From: Haemonchus contortus
Lineage: Eukaryota; Nematoda; Chromadorea; Rhabditida; Trichostrongylidae
DNA length: 64,000 nucleotides
Reading direction: 5' to 3'
Assembly (NCBI GenBank): GCA_000469685.2
Contig: LS997565.1
Span: 46,033,810 to 46,097,809, forward strand
Below the pieces are notes generated by a model that worked only from the letters and a program-made list of their open reading frames with translations, searched no databases and was not told the DNA's origin. Each line of letters begins with the position of its first letter. Position 1 is the stretch's first letter. Positions 1-14,038 of this stretch are shown piece after piece. The translations under genes and the position numbers were made by a program.

Positions 1-164
1 ACCATTTAACTGAAAAGAGCACTCTTGGAATAAACTTGACATCACGTTCAAATGTTACTGCAGTTGAATGCACTGTTCCCGTAACTGAAGCTTTTCCTCC
101 TTTTTAGAGGGCCAGCAGGTCGCCAATGCAAATAGTAGTAAAGTGCTAGGGACACACTCGAGTT

Positions 165-437
165 CAGCTTTGACTCTAATTACACTCATCTTTGAGATGC
201 GCCTTGCACTCGACTTCCATTTGGATTCGTAGTGGCCCTCTAAATGTGTATGAGCCCTATACAATGACTCTGGGTGGTCAACTGATGTAAAGTCAGTTTA
301 TTCTCTTCCCAAACGAGTGTGGTACCAACTAATCGACCCCGGAGGTATGGTAGCTTAGGTTGGCCTTCGACCCGAGATTCGAACTCATGACCATGCGTAT
401 GTGTAGTGCGACTTTTGCCACTACACCACCTCTACCT
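165..437 (-). mobile_element. tRNA-like SINE, copy 1
   Basis: This is the family member nearest the window start. On the minus strand the head has a pol III A-box-like stretch (gtggtgtagtggcaaaagtc) and a B-box-like ggttcgaat some 40 nt later. The body follows with the conserved ggtaccacactcgt, tcattgtatag and a gaagtcga...gcgcatc end. The same order recurs in the copies below. Confidence 0.7.
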
Positions 438-440
438 TCC

Positions 441-2517
441 TAGTTCCAATACAATCTATAAGGCTCTAAAAACAAACGTAATAGCTCGAGTAAGAAAGTA
501 GGCGACGAGCTCGCGACCAAAAGTCAAGTAAATGTTTATGAGAACTGGAGCCTGAGCTGCCTCATAACAAACAAATCGTTCTAGACCAGTGGGAATTGCA
601 GGATTTTGACGGCAATATTCCCAGGCATTTTCAAAGGCAATAGTACTTGACGGCACCCAGTCTCAGCGTTGATAGCCTGATGGAAATCCTTCTTTGAACT
701 CAATTCTGTGTGTCCCACGGCACAGAACGCGATGAGGTCTTGTATTCTCTAAATTTCAATTATTTGTTTTGATTCATTTATATTCACAAAACTTAGAAAA
801 GTGAAGGAAAAGGTCCTGAAAGGTAATACATGTAATGGAAGGGACAGAAATAGTAAGAGATAAGATAAAGCTTATAACAATGGGAAGCATTGAGCCGTCA
901 CACAGGAGTAAGTAGTTGGCAAGCCTACGTACACGGTACTTGAACTGTTGAAAGGGAAAGTGCCTTATGGCACGTTAAGACTTCGCCGATGGAATTTGTC
1001 TAGGCAAAGCAGACCTTGTAGTATGGTCCTGAAGTCAGTCCAATGGTGTCAAAGGGCTGGAAGAAGAAAAGTGTTGACGTAAACTCCGGCCCTTCATGGA
1101 TCTCCATTACAGACTACAGACATGTTCACATCACATTAAAAGCCAGTCGTTCCCGAGGGATCAAATTCAGCCTCAGGCATTCATGTCTTCTACCACACTG
1201 AAGTCGTTAGTCAAAGACGTTATTCGGTTGAAGACATAGACATAGGGAGGACTGATTTGAATGTTATCTTTCTCTTTTATTCTTATTGGTCAGTACAAAT
1301 ACTAATTCACTTTCGGGGAGAATCTGGATATATGGCGCATCTAAGAACGCATGAGCCTGACCTATCCTACTATTCAATAGTGTTACACAGGATAGACCTA
1401 AGAAGGGGAGATGGAGTCCGAGCCTGATCGTGGGCTTCAAGGTTTTGACACTGATTCGTGGCTTCGAACTGCGATTACCGTAGTCCATTGAAGAACCCTC
1501 TTCTGAGTCATTCAAGTCCGCTAGGTATAATAGATTGCGCGCTTCAATCACATGTTGATTTTCTAGTGCGGCGAATGAACCGATTGGGCACAAATTCATA
1601 CCCCTTCCACCCTCCCCAACTTAGTGTTGGGAGCGATTCAGCAGCTGCTTGGAACTTTGGTGACGTGAAGGTGTAGGGGAGTTTTGGAAAACAATTGAAC
1701 GATCAACCTCTTAGTTTTGATCTTTCAAAGGAGCCCGGCTTCGTGCTGTGACTCCGTCGACCTGTCTATCTTATATGGTCGCTATAGTCTGGAATCGCTG
1801 GATACCATACTTAGGCATGAACCTATACCTCAGCTCGATTTCTTTGCATAACAGTCGAACACTCCGTCCCGCCAATTTGTTATTGGTCGATACAGCAGTA
1901 TAAACACGAGACTGAGCTAGTTTCTGACGTTCTAAAGGACACAGGCTGGATACGAGCAACCAATCCTCTCAGTCTGTTCATTATATGGCTATTAATTCAG
2001 TGATAAGGCGTCGTTGAAGGGAAAAAAGAAAGAAGAACCTTCCAGTAAGTTCTTCGTTCCTTTTTCGAGTTACAAGGTGTAGCATGTGGATTACTTTGAA
2101 AATATTTACATAATTTTCGACACAGCGCTCTTCAAAAACAAACATTTTCGTCAAATTTATAGAATTAAACGCATAAATTAAGATCAAATAATGCAGACAA
2201 TGTGTACAGACAACAAAAACGACGACGTGCGTGTCACTGAGATGCGGCGAATAGCATGGCAGCGTTTCGATATGCGCGACTAGTATAAACCGCGCAATGT
2301 CGCCACCAAGCAACCAGGTAGTCATACAACGCTCATGATGAATTGAGAATCATTGTGAAAATGCTTCTATGAGACACGTTTAAGACCTTCGCTTATTCTT
2401 GTATTCCGCTTCTTGTCCACCGTCGGGCTGAAATTGAATCAAGTTTGAAAAATCTGATGAACGTTGTAAAAATAGTACAGTAAAATGAGAGTGAGATTAA
2501 ATCCAGATTAGGTTAAA
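441..2517. other. Intergenic, nothing recognised
   Basis: AT-rich DNA with only short frames (under 115 codons) of random composition; presumably the 3' flank of the 2518-5835 gene. No clear AATAAA was seen close to its stop. Confidence 0.5.
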
Positions 2518-5500
2518 TTATCTCACCGCACTGGTAGCAACATCCTCGTATTCTTCTCCGTTCTCCTCTTCCCCAGTCTCTTCTTCATATCCCTCTGGAG
2601 GAGCTGGTGTTTGTGCTGGTGGCACGTATGGGGCCGGCGTTCGTGCTGGGGGCTCGTACGGCGCTTGCGTCTGTGCTGGTGGCTCGTACGGTGCTTGCGT
2701 CTGTGCTGGGGCTTCATATGGCGCTGGTGTCTGTGCTGGTGGCTCGTACGGTGCAGGAGGCTGGGCTGATGGCTCATATGGAGCAGGCGTCTGTACTGGT
2801 GGGTTGTATGGAGCGGGCGTCTGAACTGGTGGATTGTACGGAGCGGACGTCTCAGCTGGTGGATTGTATGGAGCAGACGTCTCAGCTGGTGGGTTGTATG
2901 AAGCAGGAGTCTCTGCTGGTTGTGGTATGATTGGCTCATTTGTATCTTCCACGGTATTTTCTTCAGGCTGCTCTTCCTCATCGTACTCTTGTTCATCGTA
3001 CTCAGAAGCTTGCTGTGGTGCAGCGGTACCACTAACTACGGGTGGTGGTGGGTTGGTTGGAGCTGGTGCTACGGGCTCAACCTGAGTGGCTGGTTCGTCA
3101 ATAGTTGGACTTGGCTCAGGTTGCTGTTCGGGAGCCACTTCTGCTGGAGCAGGTTCATTTGTTTGGACTGGCGCTGGGCCTTGGTACTCTGGTCCACCAG
3201 CCTGAGTAGGGAATGAGTAGACAGAAGCCAAGTTCATAGAAATATATGGCTAACCTTATGGTCTTCTGTGGGTTGAACCTCACTGACATCGTCGACTTGG
3301 CTTTCCGGAGCAGGAGCGGCTGGAGCAGGCTCAAGCAGTTGTTCTGGTGCTGGTGCTGCTGGCGCAGGCGCTACTTCAGCTGGTCCATAATTACCACCTT
3401 GTTGACCTTCCCCAGTCCCACCGGTTGCTCCAGTGTCTAAGTATTGTCCTCCTCCTTGGGTAGGGCCAACTGGGGCCTGAACAATACGAAGTATCACTAG
3501 TTTTTGCATCTCATTGTTAGTGCTGACCACGGTCTGAGCAGCCACCCACCCATTGACTGATTACGGGTGGCTGCCGAGACATCGCCAACCATCTTGCTGC
3601 AGTTTCACAAAGTTTCGTAGGAATTTACAAAATTAACTAACCGGGCCATTATATCCAACTTGTCCTCCTCCTTGTACTCCTGAATATCCTCCACTGGAAC
3701 CACCGCCGCCACCAGCTCCGTAGGAACCACCGCTGGGTGCGCCTCCGTAAGAGGCACCGCCGCTAGGAGCACCACCGTAGGATCCACCGCTTGGGCCACC
3801 ACCATATGAACCGCCACCGCCGCCATAGGATGGTGGTGGAGGAGGTGGAGGCGGTGGTGGAGGTGGCGGTGGAGGTGGAGGAGGTGCAGCAGCGTATCCT
3901 ACTGGTGCACGTGGGTAGCTTCCACCAGAGGAAGCATAGCTCCCACCAGAAGAACCATAGCTTCCACCAGAAGAAGCATAGCTTCCACCAGATGAACCGT
4001 AGCTTCCACCGTAACTGGCGTAACTGAAAATCCTTTGATTAGAAAAGTCTACGGGTTCTGTTTAGGACTATCAACTCCTTCGCTTTAGGGATTTCCTGGC
4101 AGGTGCTTAAGGATAACACACGCGAACAAAGCGCGTAATAAATGCGCCATATATCGGACTCGATCGCGCTGGATTTGCGCTAGCTACCTATCGTGTATGT
4201 ATGCGTTTCATTACGTATGTATGTTTCGCGGCGAGTGAGCGGACGAGTTTTTCAGGATGACAGCCGAAATCACCGAATAGCAAATCGGATCGCCTGAGAT
4301 CGCCGCCGACGGTTAGTGGGGGGTGGCACCTCAAGAACCGGGCTCATCACAGTCGCTCACGATCCGCTAAGATCAGCCGTCATAACTAAGAAACTTTCAC
4401 GGGGACACAAAAAGGGGCTGCATTGCCCTATTTGGGTATTTTGCACTATTGGCTATAAATTATCAGTTTTTGGGGAATCCAGAGCTGATTTCGGGTTTGA
4501 ACAAATACTCATAACTGGTGAATGTCCTCGATATCATGGTTTTGCTTATGTTTTTAGTCGCGGAAACGTTACTTCTGAGGAAAACCAGCCCTCAGCTCCT
4601 TTTTTGAAGGGAAAAAAGAAGAATCGAAGTTCTGAAAGGAAATATGCTCGGATCTCATATAACGGAACCAATATGATGAAGTTATGATCTTACGGTAATC
4701 TGCTGCTTCTGTGGACAATTCGCTTCACTCTGTATGAAGAGTTTGTGAGGTAAATGCACTTTAAAGCCATGCTAATAACGCCTGAACAACCGAACTGGGT
4801 CAATACCCTAATATAGCCCACTGGGGCACAAAAAAACTTTCAGACCGCTTTCATGTTTCTAACATTTTTCATTTTTTATTTGTTTCACCGTCGCTCTCTA
4901 TTTCACTTGAGAATGCCAGATCATTACATTAATGCTCAGGACCCACGACGCTGGCTTCATAGAAGAGGCAGTATTGGTCGCCCTGGCTACTGTGCTTACC
5001 TACCCTATTTTCCTTGGTTAATGTTGGCAGGTAAAGACGGGAAGCCAGTTCATCCTCATCCTCATATAGTTTAGGTGATGCATTACTATGTGCTTTTTGC
5101 TCTATTATGACAGGCTTCCCATCGAACCTGTCACGATAATAGAACCATATAGGTAATGGCGCTTCCGTCTGGCTCATCGTCTTTTTTTGCCTAGCATAAA
5201 TCCCTCACCTTCACACTAGTCTCCAATAAACAGGCCTCCAAAACCAAAAATCTTACCAAAAATCACTTCAACCAACCGGTGGTCTCTAATCTCCCACATA
5301 TTCGGGAATCACACATGGGAACTGCCCCACATCCCGAATTTCAATCTCTCTTATTCATAACTACTTGGGAAATAAGTCAGTTAGCGACCGATTCTGTGGC
5401 CGGAGTTTGTCAGGGCCCGACCGAAATTCGAACGCGAAGTCCTAGCAGCTAGTTGAGAGTAAGGAAGAAGGTTGTACATGGAATATGTCAAGAGGCTCGT

Positions 5501-5835
5501 TATGAATTCCTCTCACAGAACTGCCTTTGCGTTATTTTAATTGTAATTTGAAAGGATTATAAAAAGAGAAAATGCAACAAATTTTCAATAGTAAAACCCA
5601 CCTGCTACTTCCTGTTGATGGAGTACAAGCAGGTGCAGAAGTACAGGATGGTTGACTGGCTGGGCAGCATTGGGAGCCACCTCCACCGATACATCCTAAT
5701 GCAGGTGCCGCCAAAAGCGACAATATCAGTAACTAAAACTCAAATTCATTAACATTCCTCTCACACACCAGTACATAGGCATAACGATGAAAAGGGAAGT
5801 AAAATCGTAAAGAAAAAGCAACCAACCGTGACCAT
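2518..5835 (-). CDS. Secreted Cys/Gly-Ser-Tyr/Pro-Tyr repeat protein (5 exons)
   Basis: Exons on the minus strand are 5835-5827, 5732-5602, 4023-3642, 3476-3255 and 3201-2518. They join in frame to 1428 nt (475 residues plus stop), and all introns are GT..AG. The protein starts [17 protein letters not shown], a clear signal peptide split after codon 3. A Cys-rich stretch follows ([10 protein letters not shown], then more Cys to about residue 46). Next come five heptads of the type GGSYxSS (about 47-82), a run of about 18 prolines (from about 94) and Gly/Tyr-rich sequence. Then there is Pro/Ala/Glu sequence and 11 copies of a 10-residue unit like [10 protein letters not shown], ending in an acidic tail (stop at 2518-2520). 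It is probably secreted to cuticle or another extracellular matrix. The N-terminal layout recalls nematode ground-like (grl) precursors, but I see no ground-like domain. It is a paralogue of the 14.0-34.2 kb gene, judged by signal exon and promoter. Exon structure is firm; function is inferred. Confidence 0.8.
2597..2926 (-). repeat. In-frame 30-bp coding minisatellite (11 units)
   Basis: Eleven tandem 30-nt units in the last exon encode decapeptides such as [20 protein letters not shown] and [10 protein letters not shown]. Units vary mainly at positions 1, 2, 4 and 8, while APY is nearly fixed. The array keeps frame throughout, so unit gain and loss appears constrained to multiples of 30 nt. 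Confidence 0.8.
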
Positions 5836-5875
5836 AGAGCTATGGCAATGATATGCTGAAATAGCTATGCCTACG

Positions 5876-5890
5876 CGAAGCTTATGTATA
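5876..5890 (-). promoter_or_regulatory. TATA-like core promoter of the 2518-5835 gene
   Basis: The minus strand reads TATACATAAGCTTCG starting 55 nt before the ATG at 5835. The AAGCTTCG part begins 48 nt before the ATG, almost the same spacing as in the two other family promoters (TATAAAGCTTCG, 47 nt before ATG). The TATA match is imperfect; its support comes from the shared motif and spacing. Confidence 0.5.
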
Positions 5891-6929
5891 CCGTCGATGG
5901 GCGGAGTCCCCAGGAAGAGCTAACGGTTGCGCGCCCGCGCCGTAGGAGGTGCAAGGGGGTGTTCGAAGAAAATCGAAATCAAAACATATAGACAAGAATA
6001 ACGATTGATCGCATATTAGATAACGCTTTCCTATACTTAGCAGATGACGAGAGAACTTGCATAAGTGACAAACTCGGATCATGACAGTTTAACCCTGCGG
6101 GTCACGCCGGGATACTGTACGAAGCCATGGAGTGTAATCTAGGTTCACCTTGAAGGCGAACTCCCCATTCCCTACCACCTTGTAGGTTGACAGTACATAA
6201 TTCCCATTACTTTTTTGTCAACTTGTTTAGGTACATACTCACTCCGATTTGGAGCGTCGGCGGAAGTCCGCTGCTAAAAGTTTAAACTAACAACCGACGT
6301 CTACAATGTTTGTTTATACTTTGTATTTAGCACTTTTCACTTTATTTTTCTCACATTTTAGCGTTTTCCATGTACACTGCTAAAGAGACATAAGTGTAAA
6401 CACTGATAAAAAAGTAAATAAGTGAGTAAACAAACAGGCTATGACAAGAGAAACGTCAACGCCATAACATAAAAACTAAAATTGGAATTTATCAAAAGTG
6501 AATTAAAGAAAAAATGAGCACATAATCAAAAATTGCATGAACTTCTATAAGCTGAAAAAACAAAAAGAAACAGATACGGTAGTTGACTCTTAGAAAGTAC
6601 TGTATCTTGCAATAGTACACGATATTTCTAATTCAATATAGAAGTTATTTCTAGAGCGCAGATGTTTTTGTCGGCGCTGGGTACCTAAGCGGGTTCTGGA
6701 GGGTACTTCACTTTTTCAGACCAATATACTAATGGAAAGTGTATACAAACAATAAGGAAAAGTACAGAGCGATCTGAAAACTTTGAATGAAAATGAAAAA
6801 CGAGATCTATGTTCAAGACGCGTAATGTGTGATCGGATTTTATCGAGTCCGTTCCGCTTCGTTGCAAAAAAATTCTCTTTGATGGCGATCGAGAATACCG
6901 AGTATTATCGGAAGTGGCGATGTGAAGGA

Positions 6930-7106
6930 TAAAGTCTTAAGGCGTCAATCAATCCCGTCTGAGGGATGCCCTCACACGTTCGACTTCCCTTCAGAATCGT
7001 TGTAGCATATTGAATGCGCTTGGTTGGCCTGGCGGATACACATCCGGGATTCGAACCCGTGACCGAGTGCGTCAAGTGCGCCAATTGCCACTACACATTT
7101 CTCCGC
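6930..7106 (-). mobile_element. tRNA-like SINE, internally deleted copy
   Basis: Head with gtgtagtggcaattggcgc and cgggttcgaatcccgg, then directly the 3' end (gaagtcgaacgtgtgagggc). The middle third, including tcattgtatag, is gone. Confidence 0.65.
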
Positions 7107-9589
7107 CCTGAAAAATCCATTAAAATACAATAAAGATTAGATTACTCGACATTGAGAAAAGCACGTGAGCACAAGCGGTGGATCCTACCTTCTCAGAACA
7201 CTGCACAGGCATAAATATGCCCAAAATGAAATTGAAAGGGAAGTTAGAAGGTGTACGACGACGTTTTGGAATGGACTTGATAACCCACTTAGGGACGGAG
7301 CATCCTGTAGAGCCCATGGATCTTATGAGCTTCTGTTCGACAGGCTGGTAGGATTTTACCCCTTTTGGTTCGTCTATTCTTATGATCTTAGCTGATATGG
7401 TTTTCGACTCGTTTTCTTTCTTTATCATCTACTTTTTTTCATTTTCAAGTACATAATTTAGATAGATATAATAGAAATTTTTAAATTTTTCGAGTGCGGC
7501 TTCCAACTATGCTGTTGCCATGGTCAGCGGGAGCGCAAAATTCTGCTCCTTGAGGGGCGTAAGGAAGATAGCGCTGAAACGACAGGAAGCTCAAATGGAG
7601 AGAAAGGAATGAACTCCATGTATCACGCGAAGGAGGGACTATAGTTCCACCTGTGGGGCTATGGCTGTTCGGGAAATCATTTAACGTCAAACGTTGCGTA
7701 TAGTGGGTATTCTTTTCAAATATGTGCCTGTAGTTGTCTGAGTGATCTGTTCCATCAAAAAAGGTGCATCAAAGGTAGCATATTAGTTTGAATGGAAGCT
7801 ACAACCCCTGCATATTCACAGTATGATGGAGCAGCTACTAGTATCAGCGCCAAACACTAATGAACTCGGATCAAATCCCATGGATGCTATTGAGTCCTCA
7901 AATTCCTACAACATTTGTCAATTGGGATAGGATCGGTTGTCTATGGAGCAAACGTACTGATACGCAGTAGTAGCAATTGAGAGGCTGTCGGTTCTGTACA
8001 GTAGCTAGCTTGCTAGCCCGGAAATTCACTGTGAATGGCAAAAAAAACTTCACATTGCTGTAAAGATTTTCAAAGGTGAAAGCCTGACTCATCAAAAAGC
8101 TATTCGCTTACTTGTTCTTTGTTCCCTTTTTGTCATAATTATACTTTCCCGGAACCGCATGGGCACGTGCTGTCCTTAGAGACCTTGGGAATCACTATTT
8201 GGACTTCACATGTTGTGATTTAATTGATCCTGTTGCAATTCTTTTTACGGCTATCGAAGTGACGACAACCGAGAAGCACCCTCTTTTGAGTTTCAGAAAC
8301 CTGAATAGTCTCTTCTTCAGATTGAAACTACTCCATTGAGTTGACTTACAATTGAATTCCATAGATAAAGTCAGGAGTCATTGAGGGCAGAAAAGCCATT
8401 CGGCTTCTTAGGTAGGTTAAATTGTTTTAAACAATTAGAAGATATGCCTGGTTGAACTGTTTCATTCGAGCTTTCCAAAATTACCCTTGTTCCCTACTAT
8501 TCCATATTTTTTTTTACACAATAAGCCCATAAGTTACAAATTGTAGAAACACATAATTGGAAGTGTGGGGAAAGAAAAGTCCAGTATTTCGCTTGAAAAA
8601 TGAGGTAAATAAACGGATTTCCAGAATGCGCCAACCCCTGCCCATACATTCTGAATCGTTAAAGCATTGGGAAGGCTACATTACTGCACGACTACATATT
8701 TGCAAATGGGGGCAACCGAGTACAAGTTTTTTAATAAGTGCAGATGGCCGGGTTCACTCAAGAGGAAGAGACCTGCAGAAGTCATCCTATCCTATCACTT
8801 TCTTCTATGGAGGCTTTGGCCACTTCGCCACCTCTTTCGTTCACTGGAAGAGGAAGTACTCCAAAACCGGTCTGCACCTTCCTCAACTGAGAGAATTCTC
8901 ACTATCATCAGCTGCTAGTAGATCCAATGAGTCAGAGGAATTGTCTCGTATTGGTTGAGTCACTATCCTGTTCCTCTGGAAACGGGTTCGCATAAACTGC
9001 AACAAACCGGTAACCATACCGTACATGTCGGGACCAAGTTCTTGTTCTGTAACGTTGCAGTTTGACAGTCTGACTAGTAAGTTTAGTTTAGTAAGATATT
9101 CATGGTAAGCGAAAGTCTTCCTTCAAAATCAAATATCCATCTTTCATCGAAAATTACTGTATAGTAAACTCTTCGACGTACTACTCACTTACAGTTCAAA
9201 GCTTACAAGGCCCTCCGTAATTGTGGGCCTTCTGTTTCAGTAACCAGGAAAAATCTTTCGAACGTTTTGAAACTTGTCGGAAAGAATCGTTCTAGCAGGA
9301 GCCCACAAAGCCATTATTATTATTGTTTTTCTTCTGTATTTATATTTGAAAGCCAATCCGAACTTGCCACTGTGGGGTGGTTTGAAAAATGTCTTTCTTG
9401 GTTGGCTCTATACCCCCTGGCTCACCTACTCCACCAAGGCCTCAGCACAACCCATCCTTTATCTTCGTTCGCCTTATAACCCTTCCTTCGCAGGTGGATG
9501 TGCACCTTAGATCTACAATCTTTTTCTAAGCTTCATCTCCTATTATAGGTACCTCTCAAACCACGCCCTCCTACAAACTCCACCTATGG

Positions 9590-10071
9590 GTTAGGTTTAG
9601 CTAACACGAGTTCTCCTTTCATATCGCCTAACATCATTTTGCTGGGAATACTTAGATCAAAGAGGTACCTACTTGGCCCGCCCCGGAATAACCTCGGTTA
9701 GTTGCGTAGCCTAGGCTGACCTGCACTCATCTGCTCTTCTGCTCTCGCCTTATTTCATATAGTGTGATGACTCCATCTTAGCATCCCACACACCTCCTGT
9801 TAACAAAATGTGGATGCTCATGTGTGGCTTAGGGTTTAATTGTGAGCTCTCCGGGATGTTGGCACTCCTGGCTCAAGGTCTTTTCTTCTTGAATGATTTC
9901 TCCATAGTTCGGGCATTGGCATTGTAGGTGTGTCTGCGGAGGCGTTTTATTGTCACCTCCATTTCCTCTTCCATCTACTGTTTTTAACTTTTTTTGTATC
10001 CACTTGCTGTTGAATGTTCTTTTTCTCAATCTGTATTAGTAATTTTTGTTCATTGGCGCACGCGTGTGCAG

Positions 10072-10114
<43 letters not shown>

Positions 10115-10117
10115 ATA
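9590..10117 (+). repeat. Possible LINE 3' end with (AAAT)n tail
   Basis: Noncoding sequence runs into about 46 bp of (AAAT)n (10071-10116) after gcgcacgcgtgtgcagtaaa. Such tails mark 3' ends of some LINEs. No RT motif is visible upstream, so only the microsatellite itself is certain. Confidence 0.35.
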
Positions 10118-13100
10118 CGTCATATAAATTCGACATATTCCTTTCCAGTTAGGGAAACTTTTATTGTGCTTGTGGGAAGCAGCTATTTTCGCCGCTTCTC
10201 TTCAAAAGCAGAAGCAGAACACTAACAGAAGTACTGAGATTCTTTAGTATGGGAAAAAATGAACAAATTCAGATAATAATCGGAAATTAAGAACCAGTAT
10301 CGTAATATACTTGCTCAATCTATTGTATGCGGTCTTTACTTGAAATGAAATGCTGTGCTTGGATATTTCTCAAAAAATCAAGATATTGAGCTAATCCCTC
10401 CCTCTGATTGGCCACCTTTCAACTTTCCTTGCTCTAAATTCACTTTGGTGCTCAGCATGGGATTTTCCTTGACTCATTCCCTTTTTCAGAATCTTTTCTT
10501 TTACTGTTTTACTTTGTTGTGTCTGGTTTTCCTGATTTTTCACTCAAATGTTTTCGTTGTTCTACCTTTGTTGGTCAAAGACTTGGGTTTCCATCTCTGA
10601 AGAATCTGAAAAATTGAATTCTACCTCGGTTCGCATGATTAGGATTAAAAAGTCGTTAACTTTTCTCTTACCAGTAAACTACATTATTTCTTGTCTCTAT
10701 TGAAACCAGCTGTCAAACGTGTTTAAGTCGATGTAGCTATAGCTAGTACTGACCTAAGAAATATAGCTTAATAGCTGAATTAGCAAGACCCCATTACTGC
10801 AAGACGGACTTTAGGGAACATAGCTTGGACAGGGCTTATTATATCCCATCTATCTTCTACCCAAAAACGACATGTTTCTAAAAGCAAGACGGTAGAGGTT
10901 TCCTAAGGTTCAGATAATTCGTTCAGTCTTTGGCTTTCCTTATAGGTAGCCTTCGAACAGGTCAGATGAGCCGAGTGACCGCCGAGTGCATTGGACGAAC
11001 AAAGGCATGAAAACAAAAGTTTCTCCGTGGAAAGCGACGAATGACGTTGAAGAAAGCCGGAACCTCTTGCGTTGAGCTCCATTTAGCATGACAAAAGTCC
11101 GCCGACGATCGCTACAGTGCGATGAGAAGAATCGGGACGATTCCGACGAGAAATTATGTCAAAATCTTTTCACTTAGAGGGCCTTGGCCTCGGTTAGGGC
11201 TCTCAAGCTCGCTCGAAAATGAGGAATTAGAGTTCTATTCAGACCTTTATTTCTAAAGAAACACCCTATAAAATCCTGTTTTCTCTGAGTTTTTTATCGT
11301 TAAGCAGTTATTCACCGGTAGCGCCATTTTGAGGTGCTATCTGTACCCTGTGGGTGCTGCCTGAATTTTGTAAGAATTTACTTATTAAGCACTGTCTCGG
11401 GTTCAATTCCCTCCCAACATCGAACATTTAGATTAAAACAAGTGATATTTAAAGAGATTCTCCAAGAATCATTTTTGCAGAAGTGGAAAGAGATGCTTTT
11501 CGTAGTAAAAGCTTGATTTCAGCTACTGATGATTCGAAAGAAGCTATCTCAGACACCGGTCAGCTCAAGAGCGGGCATCAATTCAATCAAAATCGGATCA
11601 CACGGCGTATCCTAGCCCTTCAAGCGAGCGAATAAAGCATTAGTGGCGGATAGTTGTCGTTGGATGAAGGTTTCTCATCCAGTCTAGGGCTCACACAAGA
11701 CTCCCCACCCATTCTCTCCATTCAAGCTCAACTTCCCCATTCAAGAAGGACTTTCGTTAGCACCTCGGCTCTCCTTGCTGATTGTCTTCGAACAGGGAAG
11801 CAGGATCAGTTGGGTACCTGGAAGTGGTTTCATAATCCATATTCTATTCTACCAACAGGTTAGCAAAGTTAGCTCGACTTTTGCACCACGGACAGGTTTC
11901 CAATCTAGTGGGAGATCGGGATAAGCCGAGAATAGTATCTTTGTTCAAGCTGGTCACCTCAATTCTACGGTAGGAGTAATTCAGGAGAAAAGACGGAATC
12001 TTCAGGATCAGGACTACTGCTAGTTTTCCGCGCCTTCACTCTTCAACTGTTGGTAGCTATAGAGTTGATGGCTCCAGAATAACGTGAATTCTCATTGAGT
12101 TCATAGCTATGTATATCTAATCCAAAATTGGTTTAGCTTATGTTCATGTTTTCTGGTGATGGACAACCAAGCTGGCATAAGATTCTAATCAGGTGCCATC
12201 TGCTAAAATGGTCAACAATCGATAAATCAATGTAGTCGGCCGAAACCTGCACATATTAGCTGCTAAGGCTACGATACGCCATGTAATTCGGTTCTGATCA
12301 AAATTGCGATAACTATTGGATGCTCAACTTCCCCATTCAACGGCTTATGCTGTACGAATCACTCTACTGATTCTCTTTCATCATTCTTGAAACCACTTTT
12401 AAACGCTAGTAAGCGTTAAGTCATAACTATTAATCCTATTTTTTTCAAGGCTCCTCAGAGCAGATATGGTGCCATAGCCTTGGGGCCTGTAGATACCGAA
12501 GGGGTGAATGGATTGTTGGATAAAATTTGTGAAGTTGACACATAAATATGCTATCAGAAAAGCTTACGGGAAGCGGATAGCATCGACGAACTAACGCTAA
12601 ATAATTTCGATTTTCACGTTCGTTCCATCAAAGAGAAACCTGCTGTAGTCTAGGGATAAGGCGAAGTCGCTCTGGGGGAACATAGCATTTATGTATCTCC
12701 TACTGTCCCATATGTTCCCACAAGCCCTACTTCCCAAATTTTCACTGATGATCCTGCTTTTAGCTGTTTGCAAGATCTAGTATCTGCCAATTCCACCGAC
12801 GATCAGATAGGTGTCGAACTCTCCCTTTCCCGTGAGGATTTGAAGCTAGCCTATTCATACGGGCCAACTTTCAACCGGCATCGAAGGGAGCCGGCTTTTC
12901 TGCTCAACGAGGGCTACCTGTCGTCACACGGCTATCGCTGGCCGTCTTTTATCTCTTCAAGATTTACCCAAAACCCGATTTGGCTAGTTGTAGACAGCGG
13001 CCGCTGTCGTCAATGTCGCTTGCTTGCATCACCGTGACCGTGATTTACGCAATGAAACGCAACGGAACCGATCGTCAAGGGATCTGACATGAGAAATAAA

Positions 13101-14038
13101 ATGCATCAGAAAAATGTTTTTATGGAAACACTTTCCATTGCCGTCTTCGATTTAGTTGAAGTCCCTCTCCATAGGGTATTTTCGTTGAGATTGACATGGT
13201 GAGCTATTACAGTTGAACGGCTGAAAACACCTTTTGCTTACCTCTCTGGATCGGTCTTAGGAACAAAATCGAGGCATTTTGCCTCGGCACTGTACTTTCA
13301 TTGGTCCCTCTGGATCTGGTAGCTAATCCTCACAACCATCTATTTACAAAAAATCCCTTTCAATCTCTACTACGGTAGTGAGGTGAGGGAGTAGTTCATG
13401 GCGCAAATTGGGAACAAACACTTCGCAGCAAAGCTTTTGATGTTGCTACAAGAGACGAAGTGTTTTCAAAGTGCTTTGACTGGGTTTAAAACTCCCAGAA
13501 CATAAGAAAAAGGGGCTTTTGAAAAAAAAAACAAAATCTGGAAAAAAAGTGGCCACGGAATAAATAAACACGAAAAGCACTTTGTAAAGATTTTTATTCA
13601 GTTTGTATCACGTAATCATTTTATTTTTCATAGTTTTTCTCTGTCGTGAAACAATGTTGAAAAAGTTAAAATAGAAAACACCATGAATCGTCGAAGACTT
13701 CAGCATGTACAGTAACGAAAGAGTAACCCAATAAAAGTAACAATGTTCATGGCTTATCCGCTCTCCGACGTGTGAAAACGTCCTTCAAAGGAGCTCTCGC
13801 GAAGGAAATCATAAGCGAGGCTATCAAAAGTACACACATTACATGGTAGGGATCAATGGTGATGGAACAACGTCGTCAAATGAATATTCAGATGAAAAAG
13901 CCGAGGTTATTGTTATGATTGCCTAGTAAATAAATTAAATTTTGCTGAAAATTTCATGAGCACTTACTTATTTATGTATATAACTATGCCACACATGTAC
14001 AGGCACAGACATAAATTATCTATAAACTATGGCGTCCA

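Larger units (their letters stand above)
5891..14038. other. Intergenic spacer between the two paralogues
   Basis: Besides the SINE at 6930 and the (AAAT)n region at about 10.1 kb, I see no splice-supported exon or family motif. The 133-codon plus-strand frame at 8557-8958 has no supporting feature. A possible AATAAA for the 14039 gene is at 13593-13598 (minus strand), about 440 nt past its stop. Confidence 0.45.

Noticed and set aside
2523..3440. Several other frames over the 2518-3476 region, both strands
   Set aside because: These are shadows of the Pro-rich exons; only one frame joins with splice sites and a signal peptide.
8557..8958. 133-codon plus-strand frame
   Set aside because: Composition looks random and no promoter, splice site or family similarity supports it.
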